A stretch of DNA of 64,000 nt from Sipunculus nudus (taxonomy: Eukaryota > Annelida > Sipuncula > Golfingiida > Sipunculidae). This document shows positions 47,297 to 61,489 of this stretch, in pieces. Every line of letters starts with the position of its first letter. The first letter of the stretch is position 1. Under the pieces are notes generated by a model. The model had not been told where the DNA came from and searched no databases. It worked only from the letters and a program-made list of their open reading frames with translations. Both the position numbers and the translations under genes were made by a program. The stretch lies in NCBI GenBank assembly GCA_026874595.1, contig CM049316.1, positions 46,577,695 through 46,641,694 of the forward strand, in the 5' to 3' direction.

Positions 47297-49155
47297 TCAG
47301 ACCTGGGATAATTGTAATAAGTTATAGTAATCAATTACAGTCGAGAACATTTTTCAAGTAATCGTAATCATAAGCGATAACATTTATTTTTAAAGCAAAG
47401 TAATTGTAATGTTAATCAATTTCTCTCCAAATGTAATCTTATTAATGATAATTATATAATTACATTGATTACTTTTGTATTTTCCATTTTTAAACAGCTA
47501 CATTTAATGTATCCTTAAAAAAATTATCTTTTACATTTACCACTGATGTAAAACTTCATTAGGAGTTAGTTATTCAGCTGCTGGGACTTCTGACAGCCAT
47601 CAAATCATACTTAAAAGTAGTAGATGTATCTGATGGAAGCTAACTGGATTGTGTGTGAATATTTTGAGATGAAATAAGGGGAGTTTTAAATCAAATTTCT
47701 TGTTTAGTATGGTCATAACGGACGATGGCCTTTAATAAAGTTATGATGAACATACTAAACATGGCTTGGTGAAGGGTTCACTGTAACAGCAATTAGCTAT
47801 ACTTATTTTTGTCCCCCGCTTTCTTGGAAGAAACGGGGAATATTGATTTGGGTTTGTCTGTCTGTCCCTCTGTCCGTCCATTAGGTTTTCGTTTCCTGGC
47901 GATAACTTTCCTAAATTTTATCCGATTCCATTCAAATTTGGGCCAGTGATTGCTCTAATGCTTATCTTGGTTAGGATTGGTTTGGGAGTGTCTGTCTCAC
48001 AAGATAATTATACAATATGATATTTCATTTTTATATGATGAATCAGCTTATTTAGTTTCAATAATCACCAACAGGTGTCGCTAGTGGTGAACATAAAATA
48101 CGTGCAATTTTTTACAGTAACATCCAGGTGCTGCCATCTTTTGAGCGTGGTTAAAACTATTTGTACTTGGCAAACCAAGAGTTTAAAATCATCCCGGACT
48201 TGAAGGCAGAAGCGTGGTACATAAATTCCTTGAATTTGCTTGTTGTATTTGGTTCTGCAAAAATCAAAGTGAGCAGTTATAGGGAGCCAGGTGTTCACCT
48301 GCGATTAACCTCCTGAGCAAATCACCTCATCACCGTATATGAGCAAGGACTTAAAACCTAGTCAGGATTCATTTTCAATATACATGCATAACCAAGAGAT
48401 ACCTTTGAACAACATCTTGAACGCACAAACTATTATATGTTCAGTAACTAACATGACTTAAATGCGTATAATAACATATCATACCTTAATATTCAGTTTT
48501 TTATTTTAATGGGGAAAATAAACAGGCGCAGCCCTATATCTTATACGCACACGCATATTAACTGAATTATAAAGCAAAAATCTAGGATAAAGGGATCAAG
48601 GTCTATTAAGTATGTATGCACGGAGCCAGAAGGTGCTCATTCTGGAGGACAGTATTGACTGACAATATTTCACACCTTATAGTTTACAAATATATTTTCA
48701 GTGGTCAGGTTAATCCTGTTAAGTAATGATCAGCAAATTAGCTGAAAAGGGGGATGGGCATGGAGTTACCATAGATTCTAATTCTATATCCATGTAACTA
48801 CGGAAGGAATCAAGCAACTAACATTTGAAGTGATGTAAATCCCTTTAGTTTTCCTTCAGATTATTTCTTATCTTGATGAGACTAAATATTCTGTCAATAT
48901 TTCGCACAAGTTTTCTTTTCTGTGATGCATTCGAAAAAAAGGTTAGAGTTTGAAATTCTTGTGTTGCCTTTTTACAATATTAAAGTTTGTAATCATGGCT
49001 GTAATCATGATTACCTTTTGAAGTAATCATTCAGTAATCGATTACGATTACATGAACATACTTTTGGTAATAGTAATTGTAATCGTAATAATTTACTTTC
49101 CAAGTAGTTGTAATCGTAATAGATAAAATATATCAAGAAATCACCCTATGTCTGG
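47297..49155. mobile_element. 1.86-kb fold-back element, relative of 19318-20450
   Basis: TCAGACCTGGGAT at the left and ACCCTATGTCTGG at the right are inverted (10 of 13), and both ends carry GTAATCGATTAC/GTAATTGTAATCG runs like those in intron 1 of gene B. No transposase ORF. Confidence 0.6.
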
Positions 49156-50239
49156 ATACATTTTTGAAAAATATGTTACCAATGAGATGTAGGTAGGCCT
49201 ATTAACTTGTCACGGTGACTTATATGATTATGCCAATCATCGAAAACAAGGCCTACAGGCCTTATGCGAACCTGTACAATTGGATATACATCAGGTATAA
49301 TGCTTCCATGCTGGACCGTTAATTTTCAAGTACATGTGTGACTTTTCAAGTACATGTACAAACGTATCTGCTAAAATATGCCATTGATATACACAACACA
49401 AAAAAAATGATTGTAAGTTGCATCACAAGTCTTGGATACGATAAAGCCATAAAAGATGTATGGACAAGAAAAAAATCCAGGCAGATACTTCAAGCCACTG
49501 ATAGGCCCTGTGTACAGATGAATAAAACTTCTAGAAAACCGGTAATCGACAGGCGACAACGTGTCTCCGCTGAAGTCAGAGTCGTACGGGTGAAGCGACG
49601 AAATGGATTGAGTGGTATGTCACAGCTCTGCTCAATATTGTCCATTAAACTCTGAAAAAAGGGCGATTAATTAATTCAACGAAAACACCCACCGCCACCT
49701 GTCTGGTCTACAAGAAAACTCTCGAAGATGGATTTGCCAATAAAGCAAATCACTCCTGAGAAAAGGGTATTGATTTATTCTACAAAAACGGAAAGGTAAG
49801 TGGCGCCACCTGTCTGGTTCATAAGAAAACCTTCCTCCAAGATGGATGAATTTGAAACATTTCAGACCAATACATGGACCCACTCCTGAGATATGAGATA
49901 TTTTTGCAAAAGCACATGTACGGATGCTTCCCATGAGGTGTTCCATGGGTAGCATCCATGACTAGATTACCCATGAGGTTTCCAACCTCCACTGATAAAA
50001 ATCGTTCACAAATTTATTCTAATGCGCATGTATCCAGAATTTAAATATTCCGCTCAAAGTGCCTAACAAAACATGCAAACATGAATACAAATTCATTATA
50101 CATGCAATAGTTATGAACAGACTAAACTCAGCATAAATTCGTAATGTCGTATATTTTAAAATTATGACTATAACCTTAAAAATTACCCAATTAAGAGAAA
50201 TATAGACCTGAACATTTACAAGAGGATTATAAAATATCA
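49156..50239. other. Intergenic, no gene seen
   Basis: 49670-49960 holds two diverged copies of a segment with GCCACCTGTCTGGT and CACTCCTGAG. The ORFs at 49338-49655 and 49671-49955 lack recognisable motifs. Confidence 0.5.
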
Positions 50240-50743
50240 CTATATACTTGCATAATGCACCCTTAAATTTGTCTACTGAGACACATATTCTAATATATTC
50301 TGGTAACTTATTCCACAAGGCTGGATCATAGATGCTGATAGCTCTGCCTCCATATGTTGAAAGTTTAGCTCTCGGTTCACGCAAAAGAAGATATATATTA
50401 TTAGACCTCAGAGAACGAGGAACTTGGTACAGTTGAATAGTCAGATAAGTAAGTCGGTGCCAGCCAAGGAGGGCCCTGTATAAGTAACAAGATTTTTTAC
50501 TGTATGCGACAAACAACTGATAACAAGTGTAGCTGTATGAGAAAGGGAGAGATATGAGCACGTTTTTGGCACCTGCATACTAAGCGGGCAGCATTATTCT
50601 GAATCTTTTGTAGACGAAGCACCTGAGAATACGGTTATCCATACCAGTGGCGTCAATTTTTCTTCCAGGGTGGGGGGGATGACTTTGTATATTTATATAT
50701 ACATACACATATACCTTTTTCAGCGTCTCTGAGTGACATATTC

Positions 50744-50809
<66 letters not shown>

Positions 50810-51660
50810 TTATTTATTATATATATCTATTTATATATAAATGATTATATATATAAATATATATATATATAAACATACCGATGTTAATCATATTTCAAAT
50901 AATTATAATATTGTAATAGAAAATAAGTTTTTGTAATTTAAAGCAAGGTTTAGATATAACATTTTTTATTAAATGGATCCAAAGTCTTTAATTCTATTTA
51001 TTAATATATTTCATCTGCAATATTATACTCTGAAAAGTGATTACATTGGCCATCCCCCCCCCTTGCCAAAAAGTGGGGGGTATATAAACCCCCCATCCCC
51101 CCCCCCCCCACCCTATATTGACGCCCCTGATCCATACAAAAGTGAATTACACACGTCCAGCCTTGAGAGGATCAAGCTCTGTGCTGGCTTAGATTCAGTG
51201 GAATTTTAGAGGTATTTGCGTATACGTGCAAGATTGTGTAGATTAAAGAAAGCACTTTTACTAGTAGAGTTGGTATGTGCTTTCACTTTCATCTGAATAT
51301 AAAACATTAAACCCTTATTCCGCAGTTTTAAAGTCAATGCAATGGTCAAGGTACGATTGTTTACTTTCTCAGTTTTCTCACTATGAAGTTTGAGCTTATT
51401 TTTTAACTGCAAACGTATTATCTGCATAAAGAGCATTTTATGCCTTGTTTACTCCTGTTTCCTAATGGCCTTATGTAAATGGTATATAAAATTGGTCCCA
51501 GTACAGAAGCTTGGGGTACACCGTATTTCAGAAACGAGCCGCAAGATGCAATATCTCCAATTCGACTGACTGTGTCCGCCCACTTAGATATGATATAAAC
51601 CAATCTAAAGCTAAACCTTTAATTCCAAGCAGTTCAGACAGCCTCGATTTGACTAATAGC
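50240..51660 (-). pseudogene. LINE reverse-transcriptase fragment, split by a MITE
   Basis: Minus-strand pieces match the 3' half of a Jockey/CR1-clade type ORF2: GVPQASVLGPILY (about 51530-51500), a segment ending ARIRKYL (near 51210), L-D-V-C-N-S-L-L-Y-G (near 51150), IQNNAARLVC (near 50610), and the C-terminal P-x-L-W-N-K-L-P-E-x-I-R with DKFKGAL (near 50300). Frameshifts and stops break it, and the element at 50645-51129 interrupts it. The catalytic F-A-D-D region is gone or out of frame. The true 3' end was not located. Confidence 0.8.
50645..51129. mobile_element. 485-bp hAT-like MITE with 8-bp target duplication
   Basis: CAGTGGCGTCAAT and ATTGACGCCCCTG are inverted repeats; ATCCATAC flanks both ends (50637-50644 and 51130-51137). 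An 8-bp duplication and CAGTGGCG ends are typical of the hAT superfamily. It contains (TA)n at 50747-50805 and poly-C near 51100. Removing it and one flank restores the LINE reading order. Confidence 0.9.
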
Positions 51661-53291
51661 TACAGCTGAGAACACTTTCTCTCAATTGAGCTTATGAATA
51701 CAAGCTGCTCACATATCACAGTCTGTAACATTTACCGTCACAGACCCTTAAAATGAAATAGATTAAATATTGAATAATTACCGGAAAAGACACTTGAAAT
51801 AGATTAAATTTACATTGATTATTTGAGAATATAATCAGTTTTCTAAAAAAAATAAACATGAAAATATACGGGTGAAAAGACACAAGACACAACAATATGT
51901 ATTTACAGTAAATACATGACAACCAATTGGAGATGTTGTTTTTGAATCAATGAGTGAATGTTATAATCGTTTTAACTGAGGCATATTCAGAAATTTCAAA
52001 GAATCGCAATTCATCCCCCATAAGACTTTCACCCAACAGAGCAAATATGAATTGTCGGCTAAAGCATTTCAAAGTATTAACCGTTTCACAACTCCTGGCC
52101 TTGACAGCACAATACCCCTATTAACAAGGCGATACACTAAACAAATTCCCCATATACCGGTATATTTACGTGTCTGTTCTTGTTTACACACAGCCGGCTT
52201 AAAATAGGTCATTTGGCCATCTAATTTATAAATATTTATTCAACCAAGTTTAAGGATCAGTGTTTACCCAAACGTCCCTACTGGGCATTTGGCAGAACGT
52301 CCAGTGGTCTCACAAGTTTGTTTGTGTTACTTATGTCCATGATTGACATTGAAACTCTTTGAAACGTCAAGAGCAGTAAAGGAGCGTACCAGCGTAACCT
52401 AGGCGGCCTGATCAGCCGGTGATGACAAGAAGCCACTCTAGGTATGAAACAAATTATTATAATTATTATATTTTAAGATAAGAGATTTATGTTTGGCTAT
52501 CACTGCAAGTATTGAATCCAGTGATGGATTGGCTCGTAGATAATTGTGACGACTTTGAGCAAAAATTTTATTTAAAAATTTGTCGTCGTTAATATAGGGG
52601 TATAAAAGGAGATGAGAAAAACAACCGGAATTGGCAACCGCGATATTTAGAAACATATATTCTCCATGCTTCAATCAAGCCCCAAAAATAATTTGATTAT
52701 GGTTGTCTGTGAGCATATTGAAAGTACATGTAATTATGAGAAAATTTCAACCTTTCTGGCATAAAAAGGGAAATATGGAATTGTGAAAAAAAGGTTAGTC
52801 CAATCATGTTTGTTACACCAGGTCTATTTAAAACTATTTCTCATAGAAGCCGGTCTCCCATTTATTGATTTTTGCAGGGCGATTTTATAAGTGGCCCTGA
52901 AAAATATACGTCTTGATTTCGGCTATACAGCAGCGCTACCCCATGGCGAGAGTAAACAAGGGACCCATGGGTCACGGCGCTCAGCTGATGGTGATTGGAC
53001 TATAAATGTTTCTCCACTGTGATACTATATCGAGTCGATAAAGCTTATGAATATCATGGACATGTTAGGCTATTATAAAGGAATGTAATGTAATATGTGA
53101 GTAAATGATAAATGAAATAACCTGACTGATGGATTAATAGAGTCAAATATAGTGGTTTATTTTTTATTTATTTAGGAGGGGTTGAAAATTGTGATATATT
53201 TGAGCAAATATGAATGCAATGACAGTAGTAATAAGCAGTAGTAGAATGATGATAAGGCTATTTGTTGAAGGATCTAAAGTGTATGGTAGTC
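51661..53291. other. Intergenic, nothing recognised
   Basis: AT-rich, no motif-bearing ORF, no clear repeat. Confidence 0.5.
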
Positions 53292-54196
53292 TGCAAGCTT
53301 TCAATTTGACAGATATGATGTTATGATTAACTATGCTGATGAAGTGGTTTATGAATTTGTGACTGTATGACACAATATCTCTTTAGTCTTGGCAAGGTAA
53401 ATTATTGTGATGCCCACTATGTCTACATATTACACAATATTGACATAATTAATGGCATGTACATAGGTACCTATGGACGAAGAGTTATACAAAATATTAA
53501 ATTATGAATATATCTGTTTCATCTTGTTCTTGCTTACTGAGGCTGACTTTGGGATGGGGTTCAGAGAAGGGAAAAGTGAGGGCAGCACGAAGGTGGATGT
53601 AGAAATATTCTATTGTAATGTTTTTCATTTATATAAGAATGTGAAAAGCTAAGAGGAAAGGGGCCCTCCTACTTGGTTACAGTAAAGTTCTAAATATATG
53701 ATTGCAAACTAATACTCTGACAAGACTGTCATGAAGTAAAAAACAGTAAATGCAAGCTTTCAATTTGTCAGATATGATGCAATGATTAACTATGCTGATG
53801 AAGTGATTTATGAATTTGTGACTGTATGACACAATATCTCTTTAGTCTTGACAAGGTACATTATTGTGATGCCCACTATGTCTACATATTACACAATATT
53901 GACATAATTTCTGGCATGTACATAGGTACCTATGGACGAATAGTTATACAAAATATTAAAGTATGAATATATCTGATTCATCTTGTTCTTGCTTACTGAG
54001 GCTGACTTTGGGATGGGGTTCGGAGAAGGGAAAAGTGAGGGCAGCACGAAGGTGGATGTAGAAATATTCTATTGTAATGTTTTTCATTTATATAAGAATA
54101 TAAGAGGAAAGGGGCCCTCCTACTTGGTTATAGTAAAGTTCTAAATATATGATTGCAAACTGATACTCTGACAAGACTGTCATGAAGAAAAACAGT
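53292..54196. repeat. Recent 460-bp tandem duplication
   Basis: Two copies starting GCAAGCTTTCAATTTG at 53292 and 53752, nearly identical (for example GGATGGGGTTC[A/G]GAGAAGGG), each ending in a GACAAGACTGTCATGAAG segment. Confidence 0.9.
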
Positions 54197-54419
54197 AAAA
54201 GTTTTGAGATACTGTAATGCATATGAAAATTTACAGATGGATATGCAAGTGGACAGAATGGACTAATACCTTTATTTCACTTTCAAGGGAATAATGCATT
54301 TAAGTTTATATATAAGCCTATTTTTTTTAAGCATATCCACTTTTTCCATTAAGAAGTTTTTATCTGAATCATTTTTTTTATTTACAGGTTTTATAAATTT
54401 TTAATAAAAAAACCTGAAA

Positions 54420-54541
54420 ATATAAGTTAAAATATTAGAATTGTTGCAAAAGTTGCAATCATTATATATACAGAGTAAACCACAAACTATAAGTTAAAAT
54501 ATTAGAATTGTTGCAAAAGTTGCAATCATCATATATCCAGA
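54420..54541. repeat. 60-bp direct duplication
   Basis: TATAAGTTAAAATATTAGAA...TTGCAATCAT occurs twice in a row with few changes. Confidence 0.85.
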
Positions 54542-55279
54542 GTGTAGCTCATATTGGGTCATATTATGCATACACATATATTTTATTATTTTAAATCATA
54601 AATGTTTAAACTGAATTTAAAAGAAAATAATGCCACAACATGGCATCTACAAGAATATTCCTTATATCACTATTAAAAAGTTTTGCACATTGGAGTTATG
54701 CAATATATGCTTAATTTTATTCACCAAAATAAAATAAAAGATTCAGTAAATTTGATAAAATAAAATATCTTTTCAAATAAAGTTTACACACTGTTGGTTG
54801 AATGAGGGACAAACAATATCATTGTGCTAATTACTATCCCAGTTTTAATTTATTACTGGAATTAATAGTCAATTTCACACCTGGTGAAGTTTTTACTCCT
54901 CTGAAGTAAGGAATTACTTATCTCATGAACATCCACACTTTCATAGCAATACACCTCTTTGTGGACACAATTAAATGAACACTTTAATCATTGTAACCCT
55001 GGTGGTACAATACAAAATCTAAAATGTAGCATAGCCTAGAATAAAAATGAATCAAATACAGAAAATAATAACATTCATCTAGTTTATGCACCATCGGGGG
55101 GGGGGGAGTGCAGGGCAGAGGGGAAGCCTGCTGGTAGTGGCCAAGCCGACCCAAGGCAAGCTGCCTGGGGTGGGTTACATAATGCAAGTGAAGGCTGTAC
55201 TACTAGGTGGGCTAGATGTAAACAACACTTGACATGGTGTATGAAAACATGAATAAAAGCTATTCTTTCCAATCAATTT

Positions 55280-56640
55280 CTTTGAAATTTCAGATTTTAA
55301 AAGATTAAATCCTTATGTATATATGCTGTGAAAATTAAATCAACAGTGCCGAAGTTGGACAAAATTTAAGGTATTGATTTTTTATTTATGCTAATAAATT
55401 GAAAAATTTGCAAAATTCAGATCTAATTTTGGGTAAACAATTGAATCTTGATTAAATAAAGTTATATACCTGAAAAAAGTCTCTAGGTTCAGCAATTCTC
55501 ATGTTAGGTGAGTAAATATATTTCCTGATTTTTTTAAAAATTGCATTATGTTTTGGCCCATAACTTCAAAATAATACCCAATACTGACCTAATGTTTGGT
55601 AAGTTCATAGAAAATGTATGAAAGAATGTGAATACTATATACGATCAAAAACAGATCAGTGGTTTTGATATTAGGCAGCCTTGAAGTGTAACAATGGCTT
55701 TTTAATGGAAAATGGAGTTTTTTCCTTAATATCTCGAAGGAACGAAGTCCTAATGACCCAATTTTCGGTATGGTAGGAGATTTTGGGGACATCTAAAATT
55801 ATGCCAACAGCCTAGGGAGCATAGAGATGTGCACTGAATGACCTACAGTCATAGAAGTGAACTGCTTGACAATGTAAGGGAATACAACAAGAGCCTCCAA
55901 AAAAATTCAATAACTAGCCTAATTTTGCAGCTTTTATTTTCAAACTTCAGATTTGAACAGATTAAATCCTTATGTATACATGCTGTGAAAATTAAATCAA
56001 CAGTACTTACAGGAAAAAAATGTGCCGTGGCCAAAGTTGGGCAAAATTTAAGGTACCAATTTTATATTTTTGCCAATATTTAAAAAAATTTAACAGATTT
56101 TGATTTAATTTTTGGTATACAATTAAATTTTGATTAATTAAAGTTGTATTACTGGAAAAAAGTCCCTACCTTGAACACTTTTGGTCTTAAGTGACCAAAT
56201 ATCTTCCTGATTTTTTTACAAAGTCCATTATGTTTGGGCCCATAACTTTTTAAATTTTATAATACTGACTTAATATCTGGCATGTACATATGAACTATAT
56301 AGAGGAACATTTATGGTAAATATGAAGAAAACCAGATGAGTGGTTTTGATATTAGGCAGTCCTGAAGTGTGAAAATAGATTTCTAATAAAAAAATTGAGG
56401 TTTTTCCTTAATATCTCGAAGGAACGAAGTCCTATTGACCCAATTTTCGGCATGGTAAGAGATTTTGGGGACATCTAACTGTATGCCGAATTTCAGATTC
56501 GTAGGTCCAACGGTGTCGAAACGTGCCAGTCTTACGGACGGACATCCAGACGGACAGACGGACGGACGGACAGACAGACAGACGGACGACGGACAATGGA
56601 CCACGACTATAGCTCAGATGACTTATAGTCAGCTGAGCTA
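55280..56640. repeat. Two diverged copies of a 660-bp unit with (ACGG/ACAG)n tail
   Basis: GATTAAATCCTTATGTATA marks copies at about 55303 and 55961; GGAACGAAGTCCTA at about 55739 and 56420. The second copy runs on to (GGACGGACAGAC)n at 56520-56590 and GACTTATAGTCAGCTGAGCT, the same tail seen at 20510-20560 and, inverted, at 36700-36810. Confidence 0.8.
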
Positions 56641-57904
56641 AAAATTGTATCTGAAGCCGGCCTAGCATCTATCGGTTATTAAGGCCGATTTCGTGGTGAC
56701 CGAAAAAAAACTGTAGAACCGGCAGATGTGATGGTGCTGCCCACCTGGGATTCTTTAAACCATACAGGAAAAATCTCCTGCAAAGATCCTTGACAGATTT
56801 TCATCCGACCGGAAAATTATGTAGTGGTGACGGCAACGAATCGGCTGATTTACGACCTGCTTCTGTTTTAATTCCTGGCGCCAATAACAATCCTGGAGAC
56901 GAAATCAGTAATGACCAAAATGACCAGAAAAACCGGTGTGATCTGCACGAAAAGTCGGTAGGTCGGTGGGTGCTCGACAGTCCTTAAAAATCACGACAGT
57001 TATCTTCATCAGTATTAGATGGCGGTTTGTCCTGGAGGTGACTTGGGATCGAGTGTCCCGTGTATAGTATGTTGCTGTGTAATTCGATTAGGATCCTTGT
57101 GGAGCTAGTGGTCTCTATTTTCTTGTAGAAGAAATACATGATCTTGTGAACAAAAAATATAACAACGAAAAGGTACACACAAGGGTGGTGAATTAAAGCA
57201 GGTTCCAAATTCACGAATAAACAGACTTAGAGCGTCGCAGGCCTCTATATTAATTTTAATTCAATATTTTTTAGAAAATAAATAAATTAGAATTGATGAA
57301 ACCCTAGGTGATGGATATCCCGTTATACATCTGACTTCTGATGCTGTGCTTCAAAAGTAATCATAGTCTCAACTTGCTTTGCAGTACATGACAATCCTTA
57401 TGCATACATTATCGCGCGTGTTAACTCATGGGTTTATATATGACTGTTTGGTATGGTAAGTATTACGATGCAACACAGACAGTCCATATGGTCATTGATG
57501 CTGAACCTGTTGTAAAATACCGGAAACCCTAATCAAGACAGAAAGTACTCTTAATGCATATAGTTATACCCCAAAAATGATATTAATTCCGGAATGGATT
57601 AAATCTTGCTGTTCCCACATTGTCACATTCACCAACAACCACAACATACATGACACTTTTATTACTATGGTAGATGATTATCTTTAAGGCTCAACCAGTT
57701 TCCATCGATTCATTTTTTTCTTCAAAAATTCATGTTTGGTCATTATTGTAACAGGAATATATCATAACTACATCAAGGAATACTCTAGAATTCATTTGGG
57801 ATTTAAGTGATAGGACGAGCAACAATGATTTAGCTTTTCCTTTCCTCTTGGAGACGAATATTCCCAGATTTGAATACTTTTTTCAGTTTATTTCATTTTT
57901 TCAG
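56641..57904. other. Upstream region of gene C
   Basis: No repeat or exon recognised. The acceptor just before the gene C ATG implies that the promoter and a non-coding first exon lie here or further left. Confidence 0.45.
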
Positions 57905-57915
57905 TTAAATAAGCG

Positions 57916-58051
57916 ATGGCTTCGAAAGGAACAAAGACATATGAATTTATGACGTCATCGTCTGATGCTGGCTTGTCTGCGTCATCAATTTGGGGAGGTT
58001 TCAAAGACAGAACAACGTCTCATGGTATTCCTCACATCACATTGGCTAGAG
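57916..58051 (+). CDS. Gene C exon 1
   Basis: The acceptor TTTTTTCAG ends at 57904; the ATG follows 11 nt later, with an in-frame TAA just upstream, so this is the true start and an upstream non-coding exon is likely. Donor GTACGT at 58052; ends in phase 1. Confidence 0.9.
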
Positions 58052-61000
58052 GTACGTACAGATGTCGTGTACTGACCTCTGAATTTTCCTGTAACTTTTT
58101 CTCTAAATATGTCCAATGTTTAGGTTCTGTTGGATAGTTTATTTCATAATTAATTGCATCAGATTGTATATCATATATTTGCAGGTACAATAAATGATGA
58201 AATCCTCGGAATCAAATCTTCCCTTTTCCAAGACTGTCAAATGTCCGCAGAGTGCCACTAGGTCCTTGGACCCTTGTTCGCATCTATAACAGTTTTGCTA
58301 TTATATTAATATGGTTACCCTCGGATTCACTTTTAATTAAATCTTCCACATTCATCAATAACAGCCATTCTAAATAAAATAATGCCTGTCTGTCATATTT
58401 TATTCTATGACACACCTATACACAATTTTCTTATTTTCAGGGTTATGTGTAATTTACATACGTTTGGGGAATAGATTTATAACAAGGCAAAACATAGTCA
58501 TCTATATATTAATAGCGTAAGGCGATTTTTGTGATTTTCCGTATCTCCTCCGATACTACCGTACGCTTTGCCATGATTTCTGACATACATATGCTCAGGG
58601 TTTGTCCGAAGAGATTCCACCCACTTTTATTTGCAATATTTGCGTATTACGTGCATAATTAATAATTTTAATATTTGCTCCCCCGCGGGCGCCTCTTTTC
58701 TTTGTGTCTTCGGGCCCGGTAACACAATGGCCACAGAGTGTTTGATGGCGGGACAGAGTTTTTCTCCGGGGGCCCTATCTGGGCTTTTCTTAAATTTGCG
58801 GTGACCGGCCCGAAATAATCCTCATTGGTGATCCCTTCTCAAAAGGCAACCTCCGCGCAGGGAAAAGGTCTATTGTGCACAAGGAGATCTCGCGTGAGGA
58901 AATGCTCAAAAGGGGGATCTTTCAAAGAATGTAAATTTTCCGAGCGGAAGTGAATGCAGGATAGTGTGTAAAACCCGAACCCCACGGTCCCCGGACCCGA
59001 TAAACCTATTTCCTCATTTTCCATTATTTATACCGATAAAAACACCACTATTGTTGATGTAAGAACAGAGCAAAGTCCCTAAATGTTGCACATTTGTAAA
59101 TGACCGCTTCACTGAAAGATTTATAATTACAAAAATATTTCAATGAAGACGGACCTAATTTACTTAAAATTTGCCGACTGTTCAATTTTGACGGACCCCA
59201 GTAACCACCGCTCATATTTTTATTCATGACTAAAAGAGGAAAAAAATAGCACTCATGTCACACACTAAATATAATATTTGTTATTTTAAATGAAAATATA
59301 ATAGTGCTGACACAGTTGGGGAGATTTAATTGAAGTGCACGAACAGTTGAGCGGACGTACCTGAGACTGATATAACAGAGCACTTCCACACAACAACAGG
59401 TTTCGTGCTCCGTTCATAACAATATATGCAATTTAAAGTTGGCAATAATATAAATACCGAAAGGAATTGTTGATTACTTGCAATTCAAGCAACTACAGGT
59501 TTCAAAATAATGATTTTTTTAATGTTCTTAATTATTATACTTTTTAAAACGCTACACAAATGAAATAAATAGCAAATATAAAATTATGAATAAAAACTGA
59601 GACAGAAATTTAAAAAAAAACAGACACAAACACAATAATAAATTACAAGGGTGTTATGGCTAAACGTGATGTGAAATACATGTATGTACTAAAGAAATGG
59701 TAAAACAACGAGAAAACGGGGTCCGTGTAATCTGTGAGGTCCGTGCGCCAGGGTCTGTAAGTGTTTTTTTTTATCAAATTTTGTTGCAAAACAGACTATT
59801 TTTTATGTTTTAACCAAACATGATATAAAATATGTCTTTAGATAAGATTATGCTAAAATATCTGGACAAATTACCATGAGAGTTTAAGAATTACAAATAT
59901 TTCTTGGGGTCCGGGATCCGGAGTGGGATCCGGGTTTAACACACTGCCTGAACACAGCGACTGTCTCACTGGAAAACATATTGGCTCAGCTTTCAAACAG
60001 AAAGGAGTGCGTGATATTTAAAAATATATACAGCCATAAAATGTACCACATAATATAATGCTACCACGAACTTTTGCGCAGCGGGGTTGCCCGACCATGT
60101 TAATGCTCAGTTTTTGAGCGTTATAACCGGAATGCAATTATCAAGATCACGTCTCAGCGCTGTACTGTACTACCATGCAAGATAACAGGTTCCTATACAG
60201 GCGGATTCACGGGCTCGGAGGGCAGCTTTAAATGGCGATGTTCAGCATAATATATCTTTTCATATATAAATGATTTTATTAAACATATTTCTTCATTTTA
60301 TTTAACACAACTTCTTCGAAAATTCTCCGGTCATCCTCTCGGCTTCAATTAGAGTTTTATGTATAACACCATGCATATAATTGATCTATATATTAATAGC
60401 GTAACGCGATTTGTGTAAAATTACATGTCTCCTCTAACACTACGGTTTGCCGTTATTTTTTACATACATATGCTCCAGGTTTGTCCGAAGATATTCCACC
60501 ATTCGGACAAGAACGTATTCGTCCAGGTCATTCAGACTCCGACACAAGGTTAACTCAGAGACAGAACACTTATACCAAATGTCGGATTCAAAGAGACAGT
60601 AACATTGTACACCCAAGATATGCAACTATGACAGACTAATTGACATCAGAACTAAATGCTCGCCCAAAACTGTGCGTAGCACGGGTAATTGCTAGTGTTC
60701 AAATAGTTTCAGAAGAAAGAATTAAACCCCTCTCTGTTATTGCTGTTTATGTTATGATCAGACTTTCAGAGTTAAGGGTACACAGGAGCTTCCTCCTGTT
60801 TGCGATCCTTTTATGAGCCATGGTGTTCAAAAACTTTAGTCAATATAACAACAGACGAGGTCACGACTGGAGGGTGCTGTGCGAGGGTAGAAAATTTTGC
60901 TTGATTGCATGTAAAAAAAAGTTGTATAGGTCACGTGAATGATAAGCATGATTGATCACATGAATCCAAGAGGGAATACCTTAACCTAGAAAATCGGTCT

Positions 61001-61457
61001 TATGCTAACGTAAATTTGTTACCGTAGAAGCAAATGCTATATTTCCTATATTTTCTGTATGCGCATATTGAATCTCACCTTATTTATTGAGTTAATATCA
61101 TTTTTTTCCGCGTGCCGGATCCGCATTTCGTGCGTACGGAATCTTAGCTTTACAGATATCGCGTGGGTTAATGACAGGGTTGAAATGTACAGTAATGGGC
61201 AATGGGCATTTTACACAAATGCAGATCAACTTTGACCTTCTAAACACCTTATTTATCAGCTATGATGTGTTCAAACAAACTGCAGCAAAGTATATATGCA
61301 CTGGCGGCTCTATGGTCACATTCAAATCTCTGATTATTCTATTTCCTCGGTCTACTGGAGTGATTAGCTAAATACATTTATTGATGACTTGTCTAAATAT
61401 TTATAAAAGGAAGGCTTGAAAATCATTATTCCTTTTATATTGTTGATAAAAATAAAA

Positions 61458-61489
<32 letters not shown>

